The notes under the pieces are model-generated. The model saw only the letters and a program-made list of their open reading frames with translations, made no database searches and had not been told where the DNA came from. Positions 42,484-51,895 of a stretch of DNA of 64,000 nucleotides are shown in pieces (position 1 is the first letter of the stretch; each line of letters begins with the position of its first letter). The stretch lies in NCBI GenBank assembly GCA_022827885.1, contig JAJEIP010000003.1, forward strand, positions 29,544 through 93,543, written 5' to 3'. Source of the stretch: Candidatus Poribacteria bacterium. GTDB lineage: Bacteria > Poribacteria > WGA-4E > WGA-3G. The translations under genes and the position numbers were made by a program.

Positions 42484-43227
42484 CAGTGAGGCGTCGGGAT
42501 CGGAGCTCCTCTGATTAAATTGGACGGGATCTTCACCGTGAACGACGATGAGTTCGTGCTGTGGCGCGTCCCAATCGAAAACTTTGACAATCGGCAGGAT
42601 GACCCGAACGGCTAAACCGATACGCCGTTTATCAGAACGATTTGCCTCCGAGTGATGCAAGGTGCGCTCATTAAAGAGGACAAATTCGCCGGGTTGCATC
42701 TCAAGGTTGACAATCGTGCTGGTATCCACGAATCCAAGGTCACCCATCTGATTGAACGCCATATCTGAGGTTGCTTTTACGTGCGGGACTACTTTTCGGT
42801 GTGAGCCGGGAACGATCTGGAGACAACTATTTTCTAATGTTGCGGAATCGACAGCAATCCACGCAGAAATAATAATAGGCGGTTCAAGGGGCCAATAGTT
42901 AAAGTCCTGATGCCACGGAATCTCTTTTGCACCCGGTTCCTTGATGAAAAAGTTCGTCCGCCAGAGTAGCAGATTGGGTCCATAGAGAGATGCCATCCGC
43001 TTGATGATCGTCGGATGCGTGGCGAGCGTGTGAATTAATTCAGAGTCAAGATGCCGGTTATGCTCCACTTGGTTGTGATCTGGCGGTGCGGTCTCAAGGA
43101 CTTTCTCGATCTTTGCGTGCATGCTGAGCATCTCTTCAGAACTACAGAGTTTGTAAGGACCGAGGTAGCCCTGCCGCCAAAACTGTTCCCGTTCTTGAGC
43201 ATTCAATGCGTGATTCCCGTTCTGCAT
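42481..43227 (-). CDS. Phytanoyl-CoA dioxygenase (PhyH) family protein
   Basis: A 248-residue Fe(II)/2-oxoglutarate-dependent oxygenase. The iron site is IPWHQDFNYW (His-x-Asp) and a distal His in LHHSEANRSDKRRIG, with the Arg of the same stretch binding 2-oxoglutarate. The substrate is unknown; the family hydroxylates many small molecules. Its ATG follows directly after a family A repeat, which provides AAGGA. A GGCGCCGGTTCCGGC palindrome overlaps its TAG stop codon. It is one of four PhyH genes in the window. Confidence 0.88.
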   Translation of the reverse strand: MQNGNHALNAQEREQFWRQGYLGPYKLCSSEEMLSMHAKIEKVLETAPPDHNQVEHNRHLDSELIHTLATHPTIIKRMASLYGPNLLLWRTNFFIKEPGAKEIPWHQDFNYWPLEPPIIISAWIAVDSATLENSCLQIVPGSHRKVVPHVKATSDMAFNQMGDLGFVDTSTIVNLEMQPGEFVLFNERTLHHSEANRSDKRRIGLAVRVILPIVKVFDWDAPQHELIVVHGEDPVQFNQRSSDPDASL

Positions 43228-43319
43228 ATTTTAATTTTTCCTTGCGGTTCGGTCAGGTGGGTTTGTGCTTTCACGTGAACCTCCGTATACCCGCCTGCGC
43301 CGTTGTTGCAGGCTACGGG
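43228..43319 (-). repeat. Family A repeat, copy 4, providing the PhyH ribosome binding site
   Basis: On the minus strand: GTAGCCTGCAACAACGGCGC, GGGTATACGGAGGTTCACG, CACCTGACCGAACCGCAAGG, AAAAATTAAAAT and the ATG. This is the most complete copy. The rest of the 43228-43474 spacer has a GTAGCATAGCCTGTTAGGCTGTGC hairpin (43350 on) and a partial TTAATTTCACCTTGCGG. Confidence 0.8.
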
Positions 43320-43474
43320 TTTTGATATCATCCTAACCTAAAGTGCTAACTTGTAGCATAGCCTGTTAGGCTGTGCATCTTCGGACACATCTTAATTTCA
43401 CCTTGCGGAGGGATAACAAACGTCCGTCCTATTGAATCAAAACCTCTTTACTGACGGCGAATCGCTATTTTTCC

Positions 43475-44512
43475 TCATTCCTGACAGACATGCACTTTCA
43501 CTGCACCGGAGGTCTTATCAGCAGACACTCGGAACGCTTCGACGATCTCGTCAAGTGGATAGGAGTGGGTCACCAATTTTGTCGCATCGACCTTGCCAGA
43601 GTCAATCAACTCAATCGCTGCCTCAAAGTCGGTCTCCATCCCACTATAACCGTAGCAGTTAGACCCTGTAACGAATGCTTCTGACCAGACGATCTTGGAA
43701 AGATCCACTTCAAGCGGTTTGTAGTATCCCGCGACGAGGACAACAGCCCCCTGTTTCCGAACGATATTCATAGCGGTGTCGAAGTTTTCCCCACCGCCTA
43801 CGGTTTCAACCACTGCGTCAAAACCGATGCCGTTTGTGGCATCCTTGACGTATTCACGGACATCGGTGTCGCTGACGTTCACGACATGATCCGCGCCGAG
43901 GGCTTTTGCGAGTTCTGCTTGCTGCTCGTACTTGACGGTAATCAACGTCTCTTTCACACCCGCGGCGACCGCATCCGCTAAAGCGAATTGTCCGATAGTC
44001 CCACCACCGATAATCGCGACCGTATCTCTGGAATTGGCACCTGTCCGGGCGATCGCACGATGTGAGACAGCGAGCGGTTCAACGAGGGCTCCCTGCTCAA
44101 ACGTCATGTCTTTCGGTAATTTAAACAACCCAGAATAGTGGGTCGACGTGTATTCAGCGAACCCGCCGTGCATACTCGGTGAGACTCCGGTTCTATTGAA
44201 GCAGAGATTATACTGTCCGGTTTCACAATACTTGCAAGTGCCGCAATGGGCAAAACATTCCACGGCGACCTTGTCGCCAATTTCAAATTTCGTTACGCCA
44301 TCGCCGAGTGCTACGACTATACCACATGTCTCATGCCCTGCGGCATATTCGTGCGATTGCCCCCAATGCCCGTAATAACTGTGCAGGTCACTCCCGCAGA
44401 TACCCGTCTGTTTTGTATCAACGAGAACAAAGCCGGGAGGCGGTTCGTCCCGTTCAACTTCACGTATCTCAATTTCTTCAATGCCTGTGTAGATAGCAGC
44501 TTTCATTTTCAT
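43475..44512 (-). CDS. Zinc-dependent alcohol dehydrogenase (threonine/sorbitol dehydrogenase-like)
   Basis: A 345-residue MDR-family zinc enzyme. The catalytic-zinc residues are in KQTGICGSDLHSYYG (Cys) and AAGHETCGIV (His-Glu). The structural-zinc lobe is CFAHCGTCKYCETGQYNLC. The cofactor loop is VAIIGGGTIGQFALADA. It oxidises a secondary alcohol or amino alcohol such as threonine or a polyol; substrate uncertain. AAAGGAG precedes the ATG. The start overlaps the acyl-CoA synthetase stop by 4 nt (ATGA), so the two are translationally coupled. Confidence 0.88.
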   Translation of the reverse strand: MKMKAAIYTGIEEIEIREVERDEPPPGFVLVDTKQTGICGSDLHSYYGHWGQSHEYAAGHETCGIVVALGDGVTKFEIGDKVAVECFAHCGTCKYCETGQYNLCFNRTGVSPSMHGGFAEYTSTHYSGLFKLPKDMTFEQGALVEPLAVSHRAIARTGANSRDTVAIIGGGTIGQFALADAVAAGVKETLITVKYEQQAELAKALGADHVVNVSDTDVREYVKDATNGIGFDAVVETVGGGENFDTAMNIVRKQGAVVLVAGYYKPLEVDLSKIVWSEAFVTGSNCYGYSGMETDFEAAIELIDSGKVDATKLVTHSYPLDEIVEAFRVSADKTSGAVKVHVCQE

Positions 44513-46167
44513 GACAGTCTCTCCTTTGTTTCTGCACTTAGCAGTCGTTTACGGAGTGCTTGCTTATCAAATTTTCCGACGCTCGTTTTCGGGATTTCAT
44601 CAACAACGATAAACCGATCAGGAATCCAGAATTTCGGAAATTCTGGGATGAGATGTTGTTTGAGGGTGACCGCAAGGTCTGTATCGGTGGGGTTAGAAAC
44701 CGCGCCTACCCCCGCACCTACCGATGTGAGGACGACAACGGCGAGTGGACGTTCACCCCATTTTTCATCCGGCACACCGATAACTGCCGCCTCAAGAACG
44801 GATGGATGCTTTAGGAGTGCGGTTTCTAAGGCGACACTTGAAATAGACTCTCCACCACTTCGGATGAGTGCCTTGGCGCGGTCCACAATCTGCATGTAAC
44901 CCTCTACGTCAATAGTGGCAACGTCTCCTGTGCGTAACCACCCATCAGCAGTGAAATGCTCTGTCGTCGGCTCAGTGTTGTAGTAACGACTCGCCGTCCA
45001 TGGACTCCGCACTTGCAGTTCCCCGACGACCTCGCCATTCCAAGGGAGTTTCGTGAAACCGTTAGATGTTTCAGCTGCGAGGCGGAGCTCAACACCCGGT
45101 ATCGGTCTCCCCTGTTTCGCTTTAATTCGCCATTTTTCAGCATCCGACAAATTTTGATGTGCCCCCCGCAGTTTCGAGAAGGTCCCTGTTGGTGACATCT
45201 CCGTCATCCCCCATGCGTGGCAAATTTCAACACCGAGATTCTTTTCGTAAGCTTCAATGAGTGTCGGAGGCATCGCCTCACCGCCGACGATCAATCGTCG
45301 CAAGGTGGAAATGTCCTGCCGCCTTTCCGACAATTCGGGATACATCTTCGCCCAGATTGTCGGGACCCCTGCGGCAACGGTGACACCTGTCTCGGTAATG
45401 AGGTCCACGAGACATAACGGCTTAGCACCCGGAAGCACTATATCCGCCCCAGCGAACATAGCGGCGTAGGGCAGTCCCCACGCCATCGCATGGAACATCG
45501 GGACAAGGGGCATCACGACATCTGTCTCTGTTAATCCGAAGACATCGGCTTGATTCACGGAAAGCGTGTGGAGAAACATGGAGCGATGGGTGTAGAGAAC
45601 GCCTCTCGGTTCTCCTTGTGTTCCACTGGTGTAGCAAAGCCCCATCGCCCAAGTTTCATCAGGGATATTCCATGAATAGACTGGCTCGGCTGCAGAGAGC
45701 AGCCCCTCATAAGCAAGATCGGGAGAAGGCATAGCACTCGGATTAAAGTGAACAACTCGTTCACATCCAATTTTCTCCCTGAGCGCCTCAAACTGCTCGG
45801 CATATACACCGTCTACAAAAATAAGCTTGTCTTCTGCCTCGCGCACGATTCGTGCCAATTGAACAGCGGTGAGACGAACATTGAGGGGATGCAGCACAGC
45901 ACCGATGCACGGAATCGCATAGTAGAGTTCCAGATGTTGATAGGTATTGGAAGCATACGTCCCAACCCTGTCACCAGGTTGTATAACTCCGAGTTGCATG
46001 ATAGCATTTGCTAACCGCTTTACACGCTCATATAACGCAGTATAGGTGTAACTATGGAACGTCTGATCGGGCAGCAGTGTCGTAACCCGCTTACTACCGT
46101 GTATATGGCGCGCATGTTCCAAAATCTGCGCAAGCGTCAAGGGATAATTCATCATCATACCCTGCAT
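44509..46167 (-). CDS. Fatty-acyl/AMP-forming CoA synthetase
   Basis: A 552-residue adenylate-forming enzyme. Motifs: LCYTSGTQGEPRGV (ATP), CHAWGMTEMSPTG, GWLRTGDVATID and the C-terminal SGGESISSVALETALLKHPSV, ending KTSVGKFDKQALRK with the catalytic Lys. It activates a carboxylic acid as acyl-CoA. The start among several ATGs is uncertain (ATG 46167 follows GGGAG; others lie at 46158-46152). Near the C-terminus the extra SVGAGVGAVSNPTDTD, encoded by a palindromic element, is an in-frame insertion in a loop between two conserved strands. Confidence 0.87.
   Translation of the reverse strand: MQGMMMNYPLTLAQILEHARHIHGSKRVTTLLPDQTFHSYTYTALYERVKRLANAIMQLGVIQPGDRVGTYASNTYQHLELYYAIPCIGAVLHPLNVRLTAVQLARIVREAEDKLIFVDGVYAEQFEALREKIGCERVVHFNPSAMPSPDLAYEGLLSAAEPVYSWNIPDETWAMGLCYTSGTQGEPRGVLYTHRSMFLHTLSVNQADVFGLTETDVVMPLVPMFHAMAWGLPYAAMFAGADIVLPGAKPLCLVDLITETGVTVAAGVPTIWAKMYPELSERRQDISTLRRLIVGGEAMPPTLIEAYEKNLGVEICHAWGMTEMSPTGTFSKLRGAHQNLSDAEKWRIKAKQGRPIPGVELRLAAETSNGFTKLPWNGEVVGELQVRSPWTASRYYNTEPTTEHFTADGWLRTGDVATIDVEGYMQIVDRAKALIRSGGESISSVALETALLKHPSVLEAAVIGVPDEKWGERPLAVVVLTSVGAGVGAVSNPTDTDLAVTLKQHLIPEFPKFWIPDRFIVVDEIPKTSVGKFDKQALRKRLLSAETKERLS
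44683..44731. repeat. Palindromic element in frame in the acyl-CoA synthetase
   Basis: GGTTAGAAACCGCGCC and the following TACCCCCGCACCTACC are near-copies of GCGGTTAGAAACCGCACC and TACCGG in the MITE at 56741. They form a hairpin and code for SVGAGVGAVSNP on the minus strand. Confidence 0.55.
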
Positions 46168-46276
46168 GTTCTCCCGGTCCCTCACACAAACAATTGTCCA
46201 AGTTTCTCATGATTTTAGCATAAAAGCAGCGTTTGTGGTTAAAAAAATTAACATTCCATATTTTTATAACTTTAAT

Positions 46277-46305
46277 TTGCATCTTACCAAAAAAGAATAC
46301 ATAAT
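46277..46305 (+). promoter_or_regulatory. Possible promoter for the TonB-dependent receptor
   Basis: TTGCAT (46277-46282), a 17-nt spacer and CATAAT (46300-46305), about 85 nt upstream of the ATG at 46390. Both hexamers deviate from consensus by two bases or fewer. The 46168-46389 spacer between the divergent genes holds nothing else recognisable. Confidence 0.4.
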
Positions 46306-46389
46306 TAAATTATGACTGTAAGCAGAAATACGCTTAGGCTTTTCTGCACTCCGCACTATTTTATCATCCTATAAATGAGGTTATGCGAA

Positions 46390-49188
46390 ATGACAATTTC
46401 AGATAATAAACGGTATCTCTGGTACGTTGCCGCTATTCTATTCGGCATCACATCAGTGATACCAACCGCTGTCAGTGCTGATACATTCAAGGTAATCGTT
46501 CAAGATCAGAACGGAACTGCTATACGAGAAGCAAAAGTACAACTCGGGAACCAAGAACAAACAACTAACAAATCCGGAACTGCTCTGTTTAGCAACGTGA
46601 TAGATGCACAGTCGCTGACTGTAACAGCAACCGGATTTTCGAGTAAACGCATTAACACCACTGCTGGACAAACCGAAGCAATTGTCAATCTTGCTCCCAT
46701 CCAAACCATTGAGTCCGTCGTGGTCGTCGGGACTCGGAGTATAGGTAGAAGGGCTTTACAAGCCCCAGTCCCTATAGAAGTCGTTAACCGGGAACAGCTC
46801 AACCTTACCGGTCAATCCGAAACCGGTCGTGTCCTCCAGATGTTAGTCCCCTCCTTCAATTTCCCAAGTTCAACCATTAGCGACGGCACTGACGCGCTGA
46901 GGCCAGCGACTTTGCGCGGCTTGGGACCGGATCAAGTGTTGGTCCTGGTCAATGGTAAACGGCGGCACAAAAGTGCCTTACTGCACATAAATAGTTCCGT
47001 CGGTCGCGGCACTGCTGGAACAGATTTCAACGCGATTCCAGCAGCAGCGATAGAACGTATCGAAGTACTGCGGGATGGCGCGGCGGCACAGTACGGCTCC
47101 GACGCTATCGCCGGCGTTATCAACATTGTGTTGAAAGAAGATGTTGATACAGGTGATGCTGACATCTATTGGGGGCAAACCTATGAAGGTGATGGCGACA
47201 CATGGACGGGAAGTGGGAACTACGGAGCGAAAGTAGGCGATTCTGGATTTCTTAACCTAACCGTAGAATGGCGGGAACGCTATCGGACGAATCGTGCTGG
47301 ACTTACCGGGACGCGACAATACGATTGGGTGGAAGCAAATCCCGGTAGATCGCCCGATGCTACACTTGAGGTAAAGGATACAAACGGTAATGTAACAGGT
47401 GAAAAACAGGTCTGGTTTGACCCGCGCGAATACCATTTCAATCGAAAAAATTTTCGGGTCGGGGATTCTGATGCCTCACAAAAAGTTGGGGTTTACAATT
47501 TTGGGTTACCGCTGACAGAAGGATTAGAGTTATACGCATTCGGTGGTTACTCCACACGCGAAAATAATAGTTCAGGTTTCTATCGTAATGCCAAAGATGT
47601 CAGCCGTAATGTGAAGGCGATCTACCCAGATGGCTTTCTGCCCGAAATTAACACAATGATTGAAGATGTATCCATCGCGTTGGGGGTGGCTTGGAAGCAT
47701 GCTCCAACGGACTTAGATATTGACATCGGCATCAATCACGGTCTGAACACATTTGATTTTTTCGTTTCTAACTCCCTAAATGCATCTTATGGGACTGCGA
47801 GTCCAACTGCTGCCGATTCCGGCGGATTTCGGCTCGATCAAACTGCTTTTAATGTAGATGTTACCTATCCGCTTATGTATCAATCCTCACGGGTGAACCT
47901 CGCTGGGGGTGTCGAGTTTCGGCGGGAAGGCTATGGGATCCGAGCGGGTGAACCTGTCTCTTGGTTCAATGCAGGTCTCGGTGCAGAAAATGCCGCAGCA
48001 GGTATTCAGGTTTTCCCCGGCTTCCGACCTGACAATGAAGTGGACGAAAGTCGAACCAACATCGCAGGGTATGCTGACTTTGAATCCTATTTAAGCGGAC
48101 AACCGGGAACAGGCTTGCTTGTCGGGGCAGCGGTGCGTGGTGAGCAGTACAGTGATTTCGGTACTACCGTCACAGGAAAAGCGACAACCCGCTACGATTT
48201 GACAGAACAGGTTGCGGTCCGCGCAGCGGGCAGCACTGGCTTCCGTGCCCCGCTCCTTCAACAACTCTATTTTAACAATATTAGCACACAATTCAAGGCG
48301 GACAACAACGATGCTGATGGCGATGGGGACACAACAGAACTCCTGCCTTTCGAAGTAGGCACCTTTCGGAACGATAGTGACACCGCACGCACACTCAACA
48401 TCCCAGAACTTAAAGAGGAAACCTCAGTCAATGTTTCAGGCGGCATTGTCGTCAAACCAATTCAAAAGCTATGGCTGACGTTTGATGCATTCCAGATTAA
48501 TATTGATGACCGGATTGTGTTGAGTGGCAGCTTCAAGGCTGATGCGATCCCTGCCTTAGCACAGGCAGGCGTCAATCAAGCACAAGTCTTTACGAATGTC
48601 GCGCAAACGCGGACCCGTGGTATTGACGTAGCCGCTGGTTACCTACACGCTTTTGACAACGAATCCATTTTGAATGTCAAGTTATCGGCAACATGGGCGG
48701 ATACTGAAGTTATCGGTGACGTGGAAGCGCCGGGTCCTATTCTGATGGGGCTTGAAGCAATTCTGTTTCCAGAACGAGAACGCTCCATTATTGAGGAATG
48801 GCAACCCAATACACGCATAAATTTCACAGCAGATTATATTATCGGTCCCCTTAAGATTGGATCCGCCTTACGCTACTTTGGGAGTTACAGTGTCCAAGAA
48901 GGAAGCGGAGAGAGTGCTCAGCGACAAACTTACGACGGAAAGTGGCTCACCGATATCCAAGGGTTATATCAGCTCAACGAATCCTTAACACTGACATTAG
49001 GGATAAACAATTTCCTTAATCAGCTGCCTGACCTGAATGAGGTAGGTCAAGCACGGGGTGGAACCCTAATAGATAGTGATGGGACAGTCATTGCGGATTC
49101 ACCAGGAATTTTCACGTACGATCGTAGGGCGGCACCGTTCGGTTTCAACGGTGGATTTTACTACGCGAAGGTATCCTATCGCTTCTAA
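46390..49188 (+). CDS. TonB-dependent outer-membrane receptor
   Basis: A 932-residue receptor. Signal peptide (to about residue 30, IPTAVSA), a carboxypeptidase-regulatory-like beta-sandwich (about 32-105, FKVIVQDQNGTAIREAKVQ), a plug (RPATLRGLGPDQVLVLVNG, IERIEVLRDGAAAQYGSDAIAGVINI) and a beta-barrel ending in YYAKVSYRF with the terminal Phe. It imports a large or scarce substrate using TonB energy; the ligand is unknown. GAGGTTATGCGAA places the start at 46390. No TonB, ExbB or ExbD gene is in the window. Confidence 0.92.
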   Translation: MTISDNKRYLWYVAAILFGITSVIPTAVSADTFKVIVQDQNGTAIREAKVQLGNQEQTTNKSGTALFSNVIDAQSLTVTATGFSSKRINTTAGQTEAIVNLAPIQTIESVVVVGTRSIGRRALQAPVPIEVVNREQLNLTGQSETGRVLQMLVPSFNFPSSTISDGTDALRPATLRGLGPDQVLVLVNGKRRHKSALLHINSSVGRGTAGTDFNAIPAAAIERIEVLRDGAAAQYGSDAIAGVINIVLKEDVDTGDADIYWGQTYEGDGDTWTGSGNYGAKVGDSGFLNLTVEWRERYRTNRAGLTGTRQYDWVEANPGRSPDATLEVKDTNGNVTGEKQVWFDPREYHFNRKNFRVGDSDASQKVGVYNFGLPLTEGLELYAFGGYSTRENNSSGFYRNAKDVSRNVKAIYPDGFLPEINTMIEDVSIALGVAWKHAPTDLDIDIGINHGLNTFDFFVSNSLNASYGTASPTAADSGGFRLDQTAFNVDVTYPLMYQSSRVNLAGGVEFRREGYGIRAGEPVSWFNAGLGAENAAAGIQVFPGFRPDNEVDESRTNIAGYADFESYLSGQPGTGLLVGAAVRGEQYSDFGTTVTGKATTRYDLTEQVAVRAAGSTGFRAPLLQQLYFNNISTQFKADNNDADGDGDTTELLPFEVGTFRNDSDTARTLNIPELKEETSVNVSGGIVVKPIQKLWLTFDAFQINIDDRIVLSGSFKADAIPALAQAGVNQAQVFTNVAQTRTRGIDVAAGYLHAFDNESILNVKLSATWADTEVIGDVEAPGPILMGLEAILFPERERSIIEEWQPNTRINFTADYIIGPLKIGSALRYFGSYSVQEGSGESAQRQTYDGKWLTDIQGLYQLNESLTLTLGINNFLNQLPDLNEVGQARGGTLIDSDGTVIADSPGIFTYDRRAAPFGFNGGFYYAKVSYRF

Positions 49189-49317
49189 ATTGCAATTTTA
49201 TTTTATGGCATAGGCACAGTTTTCAACCGCGTCTTTTTCATTGCATGTATTTGCGGAATTTGCTAAATTGGAGTGAGACTTGCACGGAGCCTGAAATTCG
49301 AAGGAGAACTTATTAGA

Positions 49318-49881
49318 ATGCACCGAAACCTCTTAATCTTTTGTGCGACACTGCTCGTTGTCGGCAGTATCATCGCGCTGAACATCAATTCCGTTCAAAG
49401 CCAGAGCGATAGGGTCCAGCGCGGGAAATATCTCGTGGATACAGTGGGGGCATGCGCACATTGTCATACACCCCGCGCCGGGGCTGAATACAACATGGAC
49501 CTGTATCTCGCTGGGCATCCAGCGAACGCCCCGTATCCACGCTACAATTTCAGCATGATGCAACAGGGCATCTTCATCCTTACATCAACGCAAATGACAG
49601 CCTTCTCAGGTCCATTTGGCACGAGTTTCGCCTCAAATTTGACCCCGGATAATGAAACTGGGATAGGCGAATGGACAGAGGAAATGTTCATCCAAGCGAT
49701 GCGGACGGGACTCCATCAAGGCGTGGCAGGCAACCGGAAGATCTTTCCGCCGATGCCGACGAAGCATTACGCTCAAATGAACGATGAAGACCTGAAAGCG
49801 ATCTGGGCGTATCTACGGACGATTCAACCCGTCAAAAACGAAGTGAGTCCGCCCTTGAATTCACGAGGTAGACCGTATTGA
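49318..49881 (+). CDS. Monohaem cytochrome c
   Basis: A 187-residue exported class I-like cytochrome c. Signal or anchor segment (about 5-24, LLIFCATLLVVGSIIAL), haem motif CAHCH in GACAHCHTP, and FPPMPTKHYAQMNDEDLKAIWAYL with the probable axial Met. It is a periplasmic electron carrier or dehydrogenase subunit. AAGGAG lies upstream of ATG 49318; an in-frame start at 49273 is less likely. It follows the TonB receptor gene on the same strand after a 130-nt spacer. Confidence 0.87.
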   Translation: MHRNLLIFCATLLVVGSIIALNINSVQSQSDRVQRGKYLVDTVGACAHCHTPRAGAEYNMDLYLAGHPANAPYPRYNFSMMQQGIFILTSTQMTAFSGPFGTSFASNLTPDNETGIGEWTEEMFIQAMRTGLHQGVAGNRKIFPPMPTKHYAQMNDEDLKAIWAYLRTIQPVKNEVSPPLNSRGRPY

Positions 49882-49989
49882 AATGGTTATCAGTTATCAT
49901 TAAACCGTAGGGATAGGTCTTGTGCCTACCCAGACCAGAAACCTGCTCGGAACGTAGTGGAGAGCAGACCAGGAGCAATAGTTTAAAAA

Positions 49990-51060
49990 ATGGCATCAGA
50001 AAACAAATCAGTCCGAATCGCCGTCGTCGGGATGGGCATAGGCAAACCCAACGGGACAGCCCTCGCCAAAAATCCGCGAGGCACTGTTGTGGCGCTCTGC
50101 GATTTGCTTGAAGATCGGATGAAAGCCTTCGCCGAAGATCTACCGGACGAGGTTAAATTCTACACAGACTACAAAGAGATGTGCAAAGATAGTGACATCG
50201 ACGCAGTGTTTGTTGGCACACCGAATCAGTGGCATGTGCCGATCGCATTGGAAGCCGTGCGAAACGGTAAACACGTCATGGTAACGAAACCGCTCGCCGA
50301 TTCTGAGGAAGCGGCACAAAAACTCGTCACAGAAGCCGAAGCAGCGGGCGTTGTCAATATGATGTCGCTCTCAACGCGCTTCGGAGATGCCTGTCAACAT
50401 CTCGGTAATCTCGCACGCGATAACTATTTCGGTGAACTCTACTACGCCCGTGCGCGCAGTGTTCGGCGCAACGGTATCCCGGCGTGGAATCTCGGTTTCA
50501 TCAAGAAGGGAGGCGGTGCGTTTCGTGATATGGGTGTTCACGTTCTCGATTCAGCGTGGTGGATCCTCGGACTGCCGAAACCGATCGCAGTGCTCGGTGC
50601 CGCCGGTGCGAAATTTGGACCGCGGGGTCGTGGATACTGGAATCGTAGCCGCCCTCCAAAAGAAACCTACGAACAATACGAGTCAGATGACTACGCAGGC
50701 GGTTTCATCACCTTTGAAAATGGGCTCGGCTTACAGGTAGAAAGTTTCTGGGCATCACACCAACCCGATGAATTCCAGATAGAACTCTTCGGCACAGAAG
50801 CCGGTGCGACGATGAGTCCCTTGAAACTCTATCGCACGGATGAATCGGGCACCTCTGAGGATATAAGCGTCAATCTGCCACCGGGTAAATACAACACATC
50901 CTGGGATGCAATCGCTGACCATTTCATTGAATGCATCTTGGATGACGTAAAGTGTCAGGCACCGCTCCGACACGGACTGATTGTCCAGCAGATGATGGAA
51001 GGTTTACTTACAAGTGCCGAAACAGGACGTGAAGTTCAGATTCCAGTAGCCGAGGGTTAA
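49990..51060 (+). CDS. Gfo/Idh/MocA family oxidoreductase
   Basis: A 356-residue NAD(P)-dependent oxidoreductase. The Rossmann motif is VAVVGMGIGKPNGTAL-like at the N-terminus; TKPLADS replaces the usual EKP motif; GGGAFRDMGVHVLDSAWW contains the catalytic Asp-x-x-x-His pattern. It oxidises or reduces a sugar or inositol-type compound. It is followed, with a 4-nt gap and a shared GAGGGTTAA, by a PhyH gene and then a sugar isomerase, so the three probably form one catabolic operon. A GTAGGGATAGGTC...CCTACCC palindrome lies just upstream. Confidence 0.88.
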   Translation: MASENKSVRIAVVGMGIGKPNGTALAKNPRGTVVALCDLLEDRMKAFAEDLPDEVKFYTDYKEMCKDSDIDAVFVGTPNQWHVPIALEAVRNGKHVMVTKPLADSEEAAQKLVTEAEAAGVVNMMSLSTRFGDACQHLGNLARDNYFGELYYARARSVRRNGIPAWNLGFIKKGGGAFRDMGVHVLDSAWWILGLPKPIAVLGAAGAKFGPRGRGYWNRSRPPKETYEQYESDDYAGGFITFENGLGLQVESFWASHQPDEFQIELFGTEAGATMSPLKLYRTDESGTSEDISVNLPPGKYNTSWDAIADHFIECILDDVKCQAPLRHGLIVQQMMEGLLTSAETGREVQIPVAEG

Positions 51061-51064
51061 AAAA

Positions 51065-51796
51065 ATGACCTTTGACCTAACAACACTTCGCGACGATTTT
51101 TCAAGAGACGGTTTTGCAATTGCCCCGAATCTGTTTACGCGGCGTGAAGTTCAACGTCTCAAATTGGAGTGTATTGACATTCTAAAAGCCGTTAAGGCGG
51201 AAACAGGTGCAGCCGCCGGACACGGTGTGTATGTCGGTTTAGCTGCGCGAAGTCCTGTCTTTCAAACCGCAGTCGGTGATGAACGGATCCTTGATATTTT
51301 AGAAAGTATTTTCGCGCCGGATATCGAGTTCCTCAGCGATAAGATGGTTTTTAAAAGCGAGACGACGACCTTCGCCAGTCCTTGGCACCAAGATTGGTCC
51401 TACTGGCACGGTGCACATAAACTCTCCATCTGGGTTGCCCTTGACGATGCGACTGTCGAAAACGGGTGTCTCAAACTCTTTCCGGGTTCACATAAATCCG
51501 CCCTCGTCCACGACGGCGATGCCAGTGATGGCAACGGGTTTGGGAATCGACTCCGTCCGGGGGCAGTTGATGAAAGTCGCGCCGTTACCGCGGAGATTGA
51601 AGCAGGCGGTGCAGTCTTTTTTCACGACCTGACGCTTCACGCCAGCCATCCTAACACATCCGGCGAAGAACGCTGGGTTTGGATCCCTACGTATCGCAAC
51701 GCAAACGCGGAGGACAACGATTATCCATGGGCTGTCGCTGCAAAAGTTTTAAGGGGCGAGAAATTGAAGGAACGGAAGGGGAGGATGGAAGGATAG
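51065..51796 (+). CDS. Phytanoyl-CoA dioxygenase (PhyH) family protein
   Basis: A 243-residue Fe(II)/2-oxoglutarate oxygenase. The iron site is SPWHQDWSYWHG (His-x-Asp) and a distal His in FFHDLTLHASHPNTSGEERW, with Arg binding 2-oxoglutarate. It is coupled to the preceding oxidoreductase: the GAGG at its stop codon acts as Shine-Dalgarno for ATG 51065. Together with the following isomerase it suggests oxidative modification of a sugar-like or methylated natural product; the exact substrate cannot be read. Confidence 0.88.
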   Translation: MTFDLTTLRDDFSRDGFAIAPNLFTRREVQRLKLECIDILKAVKAETGAAAGHGVYVGLAARSPVFQTAVGDERILDILESIFAPDIEFLSDKMVFKSETTTFASPWHQDWSYWHGAHKLSIWVALDDATVENGCLKLFPGSHKSALVHDGDASDGNGFGNRLRPGAVDESRAVTAEIEAGGAVFFHDLTLHASHPNTSGEERWVWIPTYRNANAEDNDYPWAVAAKVLRGEKLKERKGRMEG

Positions 51797-51880
51797 AAAA
51801 CATCAAGATGGAAGGCTGGAAGGTTGGAAGGATGCTTCTACTCTTCCACCCTTTTCTTCCAGTCTTCCGCATCAGCAAAA
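51770..51880. repeat. Purine-rich tract followed by its pyrimidine mirror
   Basis: About 60 nt of GGAAGG/GGATGG units (GGAAGGGGAGGATGG, GGAAGGCTGGAAGG, TTGGAAGGATGC), then TTCTACTCTTCC, CCCTTTTCTTCCAGTC and TTCC. The two halves are partly complementary and can form a long imperfect hairpin in the PhyH-isomerase spacer. The purine part overlaps the last codons of the PhyH gene. Confidence 0.5.
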
Positions 51881-51895
51881 AAGGAGAAATTATTT

